Positions 55,501 to 64,000 of a DNA stretch of 64,000 nucleotides are shown piece after piece. Location: assembly GCA_963693315.1 (NCBI GenBank), contig OY856186.1, forward strand, positions 71,790,128 to 71,854,127. The letters are read 5' to 3'. Both the position numbers and the translations under genes were made by a program. Under the pieces are notes generated by a model. The model did not search any database and was not told the origin of the DNA. It saw only the letters and a program-made list of their open reading frames with translations. The number at the start of each line of letters is the position of its first letter. Positions within the stretch are counted from its first letter, which is position 1. Source of the DNA: Diogma glabrata. Its lineage: Eukaryota; Arthropoda; Insecta; Diptera; Cylindrotomidae.

Positions 55501-57459
55501 TATTGAGTGTTGGGAGATCGATGTATATTCATTTTAGCGGAAAATAACACCATAATCCAGGTATGCTATGTAGCTGCTTAAACTGCACTACCTGCTGTAA
55601 TAAATTTTGGTGAACCGTCTTGAGTATTACAAGTTCTTTCAGGACAACATATACGACGGAGCTACAGGTCTAACTAGGGCGTCGTTCTCAGGATCTGGAT
55701 GTAAAAATATAAGCTTTTAAGGCTACGATTAGGGTTGAATATGTAGAAACTACCAGGGACTGTAGAACAAGTAATCAAAATTCAAAAACTATGGGGAAAT
55801 CTATAAGAACCACAAACACCTTTTTTAATACCGATACCGAATAGTTTTCCATTTTAATTACAAACTAAACAAATTTATAACAATATTTATAACTTATTAC
55901 AAGATATTTTCTCATTCTTCAGAAAAAAATAAAAAATTGGTATCACAACCACCATAAACAGTTCAAAAACCAAATAGCTAAAGTGAATGAAAGAAGTTAA
56001 AAAACAAAAAGGATTATCATTTGTGTTCGCAAATTATCAATATTTAAAATGTTTACAGACTTGCTACACCTTTTTAAACCAATAAATTGTTTTATTAAAA
56101 TTTTTTCAAAAACAAAAGACTAACACACGAGTCTTATTTATCGAACTGACGATAAAATATATGTTGCTCATACCTAATTTAACAATTTGAAAAATAAGCC
56201 ACACCATAAAAAATATCGAGTCGACACTATTATAAAAACCAAAAAAAATGACTAATTTTTGGGTTCGTCGTTTAAACCAAATCTTTTGTAAAACATTAAA
56301 GATTTGATTATCATTTTTTTATACATTCAACACGGAATCTGAACTGTATTTTACCATTTACTACTAGATATGTGAAACAACTTTTGTTAAGCTATCATAA
56401 AAATTAGAATGTAAAATATTTTTCAAGATATCATTAAGAATGCAAAAACAAACTTTCTTAAATTTTTTAAGATCTTGATAAAAATCGACCGATGGATATT
56501 ATTAATCCTTTTCGGTTAATTATTCTTTCCCAAACAAAATTTATAATATTTACATATAATGTTAAATTTATACAAAGTGTATAAATATTTAAGAGATAAA
56601 ATAAATATTATATTTAAAGTTTAAACTCAATAACACATAATTCGGTTTTAAAGTTGAAAAATTAAATTGTTGCATTTGAATCGATATTTATATTCATGTT
56701 CGCTCGAATGTTCTTCTATTGTTACAGACATTTTAACATTGTTCTTCAGAAATTGTATTTTTTTTCATCTCTTTGTACCTTTATTTCATTTTTTTTTTAA
56801 ATATTATTTTTGTAACAAAATAAAAGAAAAAAAAATAAAGTTAAGCAAAGATTTCAAAACACACATACACAAAACATAATACACACATTTCAAAATGAAT
56901 AAAATAAATTGAGGTAATCTAATACGAAAACAATATAAGATTTACTACCACAAATAAAATTTTATTTGTTTTCATAACGTTAAATTTTTTTTCTTATAAG
57001 GTAAGTAAAGAGATTTAAACATTTTTTTTCATTTAAATAAAAACTAATAATAATTCTTGAATTTCACTGAAACGATAAGAGTCAAATATTTGGAAAATAT
57101 AAGAACTAAATATCAAGTCATAAATAATAAATGTTGCAAAAGCAGGTAAAATATAACAGGAGACAAATAAATTAATAATCATAAAATAATATAAAATATG
57201 ACAGACAAAGTCACTATCCTAAATAAAAGGTTTTAATATATATTGGACAATATTTATTGATCAGACACTTGAATTTTGTTTTGTTTGAAGATAGACAGGT
57301 AAATATGAAATTAATGGTTATTTTTATGGGGATGATATTGTGGTTTCAAGTTTGTTTTGAATAAGTCAATAATATGTTTTACTTTGAATTATATTGCTAT
57401 TTGGTTTATTTTCTTAAGACATGTATAATATTAATCATGTAATCATAGTACAAAAGTGA

Positions 57460-57462
<3 letters not shown>
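52600..57462. other. No gene seen
   Basis: Nearly 5 kb with higher GC around 53.2-55.8 kb, which might be old coding or transposon sequence, but I could not recognise any protein in six frames. The minus-strand frame 54068-54394 (108 residues) has no visible domain. Confidence 0.45.

Positions 57463-57503
<41 letters not shown>
57463..57503. repeat. (TA)n microsatellite, left of hairpin
   Basis: About 40 bases of TA dinucleotide ending at the hairpin arm. Confidence 0.9.
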
Positions 57504-57890
<387 letters not shown>

Positions 57891-58066
57891 CTGGTCGTTA
57901 AAAACTAAATTTGCCGAGACGCCCCCTAGAAAAATTCGTTGGGGTCAAAAAACCATAACGGCATTATTTTTTTTTTTTTTAAATCAAAAGAACACGTGCG
58001 GCAAAATCGTTGAAGTTGATTTTTTGAAAAATTCGTAGATTTTTTCAAATATCTCATAAAATATGC

Positions 58067-58338
<272 letters not shown>

Positions 58339-60850
58339 TATTATTTAATATTTGGGAAAATTCCTTTAGTTTGGATACTGTGCCCCTACTGCGTCAAGGT
58401 GCATAACGTTGTTATTATTTTTTTTCCTTTTCATCTTTTATGTTTGAGAAGGACCAGAAACCTGTCAAACCTTTTCTCTGAATTTATTTTCTTTTTTTGT
58501 TGAACATTTTAAAATTTTTTTTCGTTCTGTTTTTGACTTTAACAAAAAAAGTCAAATCATGCAACATTAATTTGTAATTTATTTATTAAAATTTTTTTGA
58601 TGTGTAAAAAATTGAAAAAAAATATTTAGTTATGTTACTATATCGAACACAATCTTTAAATGTTGATCTTTAAAATTAAAATTTAAGAAAAAAAAACTAT
58701 TTATCTTTTAATAATCAGATTTAGTTTACTTTTTTGATTTTGAAGGCCGTTCAAGATGAGTTGATTTTTTTTATTATTAGAATTGATTGGTAATTTAAAG
58801 TTTCATATTTTTTATGATTTGAATACTTATTATCGTTTCAAAGAGTTCATCTGCGTGAATCGTAAAAGAGTTTAACAAAGAGTTCTAAATTCTTTGGATT
58901 TTCGATAATAGTTTAAAGTAATATTTCGTAAATTGTTTTTTAAAATCATAGCAATATTTGTCTTAGAACAATTTTTAGACCACTTGAACAAAAAAAGAGA
59001 TACATGGTTTAAAAATGTGAAGCGTTTTTTCCAGAAGCGAGCTATGGAAAAAAACATTTTATTGGAAAAAAACATCCTAAATCGACTGTAAGAATGTATG
59101 CATTACATAATTAACAGGCGTGTTACACTTATTAACAGCGTACGCTCTTCTATGGAGTCCTTCTCTTGATTTTTAGTTTATTTGAACTCGTTCAAATAAA
59201 TTAAAAATCAAGGGAAGATTTTGCAAATAATTACGATGCCAATAGATGATAGACTACTGCACAAAACGCTCAGTATATATACTATTAGATCGATAAAAAA
59301 AATGATTACCGATATTCACCAACTAAAAAATTCTGCCAGTTGCTGGCATAATTATGAACAATAACCTAAATAAAATTGATGATAAAATTGAATTTTATTC
59401 CCAATAATGAACGAAAACAAATTTTCATCTTAATTTTTTCTTTCGAAACAATACCAGTGGCCTAATCAATTAAACTTAATCAATGTCATCAAAATCCCAT
59501 AAAAATAAATTCAAAAAAAAAAATTACTTAAAAACATAAAATACTATTCAAAGTAAGAAAAAAAGCATTTTTGCCTAAAAGTTTTCAAAACTCTGGGACC
59601 ACACGCTTACAATAGGAAACTGCACTAATCGCTAAAGTATTAAAATCAAATTACAAACCTTAAAGCTATTGAATTTTTAAATAAACAGTATGGGAGATTT
59701 CCACATCATTCCTCTACTTTGTCCAATTTTGCTCAAAAGTTTTTCAACGCACCGGATTAGGTAAACAAAATTTTAAAAAAAATTTGAAACCAGTTTGGTA
59801 GCTTTTGAGTTTTCATTATCGAGAGACCATTTTTATGGCTGGTTAAGCTCATCCTCAAAACGACAAGAAGTGCCAAATTTGAGTAAAATTTTTTAAATTT
59901 TCTTACGAACCTCTCACATGCTGGTCTGTACTAAATGGTGAATGATGAATCAATATATTGGTCTTACTGAAGTTGGCGGCTTATTTCTAATAATAAGCCG
60001 CTGTTGTAAGAATTTATTCCTATTTTAAACTAAGTTTGATATTGATATTTAAGTTTGATATTCTTATATATTTATAAGTTTGATATTTGTTTGCCTTATT
60101 TCATGTCGGTATACTGATATTTAAATTTAGGTTTGCATAATATATACTAAGAAAATCATGAAAAGTTAATTATTTTCTATAATAAATAACAATAAAATTT
60201 CGTTTTCATATAAATTGTAACATTAAAAAATTGGCAAAAATTAACACATCATTTACGTAAACCAGAATATTAGACAATCGTGAAGATTCATACGTATCAG
60301 AAGGTTTTACTCATAAAAGTTATACAACAAATTATGACATTTATCATTATGTTAAATCTTTTTCGATACAAATAAATAACTCTTAGTCGTAGAAAGTCTA
60401 AATAAGTCGGAATTCTAATTTTTTTTACCACTATTTTAAAACATTTTTTCGTGACTTGAAAATAATTAGAATCTTATGAGAATTATACACTTAATGCGAC
60501 TTAAAACAACCATGAACAAAAATGTGATAGAATAATTTTCCACAGTATCGTATTATAGAAAAATGTTAATTTGCTAAAAATTGAGTATTTAGATGTTGTT
60601 TAAGGCATGTTCTCCAAAGTGCCTTGATCCCACTATTTTGGAAACCATAAAAAACAAAAATTGTGCGGAATTGTGCTAGTGTTATGATACAATGTCTTGC
60701 TGTTTGCAAAGTTAGGTTGTGGCGACGAACAGTAAGGTAATACATTATAAATATAATATACTATATAAAAAATACTTGTTAAAAATTGAAGTCATGTAAA
60801 TGAACTCAAGCTTGTTTGTTTTGAATGGTTGGTTGGTTGATTTTGGGATG
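58339..60850. other. No gene seen; two small hairpins
   Basis: AT-rich. A hairpin at 59163-59214 (CTTGATTTTTAGTTTATTTG against its complement) and another near 59975-60002 (GCGGCTTATT / AATAAGCCGC) are the only structures that stand out. Confidence 0.5.
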
Positions 60851-61029
60851 GATCACATTTTGCTACAGTCACATTTAGCTACTATAAACCTATCACATTT
60901 AGATCCTGTGTGTTAAAGTCGCATTCAAGTTCTAAGCCGTAAAATTCGCACTCGAACTTTAAACCGTAACAATCTCAACCATATAAGTCACATTTAGATC
61001 ATAATTACAGTGTAAGTCGCATTCGATAA
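60850..61029 (+). repeat. Minisatellite of ~30 bp units, left part
   Basis: Degenerate units built from AAACCGTAA, AAGTCGCATTCGA and TTCTAA or the variant CACATTTAGATC. The same units fill 63095-63740. Confidence 0.7.
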
Positions 61030-62213
61030 TTTTTTTTTTTTTAATAAGAAGTGTTGTGTAGTAGGAATTACAAAATGTGTCACAACAACACATAGATACC
61101 TTTTAAGACCTAGGTTCCACAACAACATGCGTCTTGAGGTATAGGTGGACGCTTTTTTTAAAACCTTTGTGGATTGAAGGCACTCGAGACTATTGATTCG
61201 GGCAAAGCATTCCATGTGTACCATGTACGCACAAAGAAATCCCTTTGCATTCTATTACTATGACAGTGAGTAATCTCGACAGTCCGACCGCCCGTACAAA
61301 CCGATTGACGAGTAAAACGGGGAAAAACATATGAGGCATTATGGACCTGATTTCATCCGAGCACTGCTGGTGACGATATTTATAAAAAACAACGAGATCA
61401 GCAACAGTGCGACGATGTTGCAGGGAATCAAGACCTAATGTTAAATCTCGATCACCAACAATTTGTATAGTTCGCTTTTGAACAGAGTCTAAAAGAACCA
61501 GGATAGTAACAGATGCAGCGCCCCAAATTTGACAACATTACTCCATACAGGGACGAATATAGGACTTATAAATATGGAGTAATTGATGCGAAGTAAAATA
61601 TTTTTTACATCTATTGAGGAGGCCGAGTTTTCTTGACGCGCTCTTTGCCATGGCCATTATATGATCGTTCCAGAGTAAGTCATTGGATATTGTGACTCCC
61701 AATAAATAAATGCTTTCACATTCGTCTATTTGGTCGTCACACATATTAATTGAAATATCGTTGGGAAACTCGGTCTTTGATCTGGAAACAATCAATAGCT
61801 GTTGGTGTAATTAAAATTGACCAAATTTTTGTCACCCCAATCGGCGACTTTTTTTAGGTCCTCGTTTACATTTATGGCAGCGTCTCTCCGGACGGGATTT
61901 ATTCGTTCATGCAGTTTACCCTTTGAAGGTAGGGGGACGAATGACTTGTGCAGTGTACTATCATCTGCAAAACTATTTATTGGGTTACTGGTGATTTTCA
62001 ACAGTTCGTTGATATAAATTAGGAATAAAGTGGGAGATAAAACTGAACCTTGGGGTACACCAGCGGTTATTAATTTTAGACTCAGAAGAAAAGCCATCTA
62101 TAGATACCGAGATGTATCGGTTAGACAGAAAATTTTGAATCAACTTCACGACTGCGGGATGAAAACCATACGCAACGAACTTGTTGATCAAGTTGGCATG
62201 CCAAATTCGATCA
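61030..62213 (-). mobile_element. 5'-truncated jockey-like copy that keeps the RT catalytic block
   Basis: Minus strand from about 62213 down to the A-tail (T-run 61030-61042). Frames include VVKLIQNFLSNRYISVSIDG, ITAGVPQGSVLSPTLFLIYI, NSFADDSTLH with the catalytic Asp pair, SIYLLGVTISNDLLWNDHI and FTSHQLLHIYKSYIRPCME. The frames are split by at least two shifts (near 62080 and 61793) and a stop near 61540, so it is not functional. It shows what the copy at 9797-12420 has lost. The 5' cut lies where similarity ends, at AAATTCGATCAA. Confidence 0.8.
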
Positions 62214-63094
62214 AGGTCCTAAACGGATAGAAATCACAGTCGAAATCCTAACTAGACCAGTGCAGATACCTTAAAAACTGCCAAAAAATGGAAAAAATAA
62301 ATTAAGGGTGATCCGAGTTGCGAGGGGTGGGTTATTAAGGATAAACTTTTAGATAGTGTAAAAAAAATAAACAATAACATAAGATAAACACGGATACATT
62401 TTCCAGGAATTGCGAAAAACTGAATGAACTTGATTTTAGAGAGTTATTTTTCAATGATTGTTTAAAAATATTCATTATTTGTTAAAATTTACCGCTGAAA
62501 TCCTTAAAAACTATAAATTTTTTCCATGGTAGTGTTTATTTTTTTTTATACCATCTAAAAGTAGACGTTTCAACAAAAATAAAGATTACTGATTTTTTTT
62601 GAAAAACCTGTTTCCAGGACAGGAGGCTTTTCGTGTGAAAATGAGGTCACTTTTTTGGTTTAAAATCAAAATTAAGCGTACAAATAAATATTTTGATTCC
62701 AAAATATTATAGTGTATTAGGGACATAATAGAGTAAGTGGATACTTGTGTGAAAAAAAAAAATTTTTTTTGTCGGAGATAAAAGTCAAAAACTAAAAATC
62801 CTTTTTTCTCGTTTTTCTCTATTTTCACGGCGAACTTTAGGTTATGTGGAAAAATTACTGGTATAAAAGTTATAGACATTTTTATTATCTACAACTTTTA
62901 CTTAAACTTTTTTCGATAGAAGGTCTAGTTTCGCTGAAATCGTGAAAACCCGTTTTCTCCCCCTAAAAGCTCACCTCATTTCACCCTCGTAACTCGGTTC
63001 ACCTTTAATTTATTTTTCCCATCATATTTCCCATTATATTTCCTTCCTTATCCACTAGTTTTCTTGTTGTTAATAATTTTTTCCTTACAAAAAG
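62214..63094. other. Spacer inside the minisatellite field; no gene seen
   Basis: The first 60 bases (GGTCCTAAACGGATAG, then CACAGTCGAAATCCTAA) still look like minisatellite units. The remainder is AT-rich with no recognisable frame or repeat. Confidence 0.5.
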
Positions 63095-63740
63095 CTATTT
63101 TCACTGGTCTAAACCGTAAAAGTTGCATTCGAATTTCAGCCGTAACTGTCTCATTCTAATTCTAAACAGTTAAATTTACATCATAAACCGTATAAGTCGC
63201 ATTCGAATTTTAAAGTGTAAGAGTCACATACGAATTCTAAGCGTGAAAAGTCGCAAGGCATTAAAGTACTCCATTCGAATTCCCAACCTTAAAAGTCTCA
63301 TTTAGATGCAAAACCATAAAAGTCACATTTAGATTCTTAACCGTTAAATGTTACAAATTAATTATAAACCGTCGCATTTGAATTTTAATCCGTAACAGTC
63401 TTATTCGAATTCTAAAACGTAAACGTCACATAAAGATCCTAAACCGTATAAGTCGCATTTAAATTATAAACCGTTCGGGTTGTATTCAAATGTTAAACTA
63501 TTTTTACGGTCATTCAAGTTCCAAACCGTAAAAGTCGGGTTTGTATTAAGCCTGAAAGTTTCGCTTCAAATTTTAAGCCGTAAAAATCACATTCAAATTC
63601 CTAAAAGTCGCAATAGAATTCTTAACTTAAGTCACATTTAGATCCACAATCGGAGAAGTCACATTTAGACTCTAACTAAACCGTTAGAAGTAACAATCGA
63701 ATCTAAAAACCTTAAAAGTCGCATTCGAGATACAACCCAC
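63095..63740 (+). repeat. Minisatellite of ~30 bp units, right part
   Basis: About twenty degenerate units of the form AAACCGTAAAAGTCGCATTC-GAATTCT, with variants CACATTTAGATCC. Orientation is constant and matches 60850-61029. Confidence 0.75.
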
Positions 63741-63779
63741 ATCGGTCGATTCTGAAAAGTCCTAATCGATACTCCGGTT

Positions 63780-64000
63780 AAAGCAAACAAAAATATAAAA
63801 GTTGTGAATATTTCGGATCGTTCCATATTATGGAAAAATCATACCATCGAAAATCGTTACATCAAAAAATATCAATAAAACGAAAAAAAAAGAAATCATA
63901 CCATCGAAAAATCATACAACCGAAAAATATAACATCGAAAATCTTAACCCCGAAAGTTCACATTGTCGAAAAGTCATTGCATCGAAAAATCGTTGCACCG
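63780..64000 (+). repeat. Second minisatellite, ~20 bp ATCGAAAAATC units, runs off the window
   Basis: ATCATACCATCGAAAAATC-type words repeat with variants (CATCGAAAATCTTA, CATTGTCGAAAAGTC, GCATCGAAAAATCGTT) to the end of the window. Confidence 0.7.

Noticed and set aside
53860..55800. Possible old transposase or polyprotein because of higher GC content
   Set aside because: No motif could be read in any frame; the resemblance to any family was too weak to name.
60850..63740. CRISPR-like array
   Set aside because: Unit spacing and sequence are degenerate with no conserved repeat plus unique spacer pattern, and the window is an insect nuclear genome.

Overview
This is nuclear DNA from an insect: AT-rich, rich in repeats, with compact introns and insect families of transposable elements. 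The best anchor is the 3' part of the epidermal growth factor receptor gene (Egfr) on the minus strand. Its protein closely follows the insect EGFR in the second furin-like region and the kinase, and it has the insect C-terminal tail. I cannot fix the order of insect from the sequence alone.

Layout. At the left end (1550-2484, plus strand) is the last coding exon of a second host gene. It encodes a Ser/Asn/Thr-rich tail with an eh1-like motif (YSIEELL), probably from a Groucho-dependent transcription factor. From 2.6 to 9.8 kb there is a mosaic of tandem repeats, a chain of fold-back elements nested in a decayed retrotransposon, (AT)n, and a degenerate TIR element. A jockey-like non-LTR retrotransposon lies at 9.8-12.4 kb on the minus strand; it has an endonuclease and RT but lacks the RT core. 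From 14.1 to 15.0 kb a tandem repeat is split by a mobile repeat.

Egfr occupies 17448-27245 in five visible exons, which together encode the last 1296 residues. Three introns are 64-77 bp. The fourth is 5.7 kb and has been filled by repeats: a direct-repeat-flanked unit, a jockey-like deletion derivative, a Helitron helicase relic and a poly(A)-tailed non-LTR fragment. The 5' exon(s), with the signal peptide, lie beyond 27245 and were not found.

At 29108-33803 is a young Ty3/gypsy-type LTR retrotransposon. It has 652-bp LTRs with one difference seen by eye, an ATAG target duplication, a tRNA-Leu-like primer site, an open SAP-domain gag and an open protease-integrase frame. The reverse transcriptase and RNase H are absent, removed by an in-frame deletion. 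A gag stop preceded directly by GTTAAAC suggests a -1 frameshift. A decayed relative at 52.29-52.49 kb retains only a piece of gag and the end of pol. A degenerate R1-like element follows at 34.0-36.8 kb.

The right half (37-64 kb) has no host gene that I can support. It holds truncated copies of the jockey-like family, several long inverted repeats (43.6-46.7 kb), TATCGATA-rich repeats, long (AT)n tracts enclosing a perfect hairpin, and a ~30-bp minisatellite field interrupted by a retrotransposon. The most unusual signal is the LTR element that keeps intact gag, protease and integrase but no RT, in a window where the R1-like element and the longest jockey-like copy also lack the RT core.
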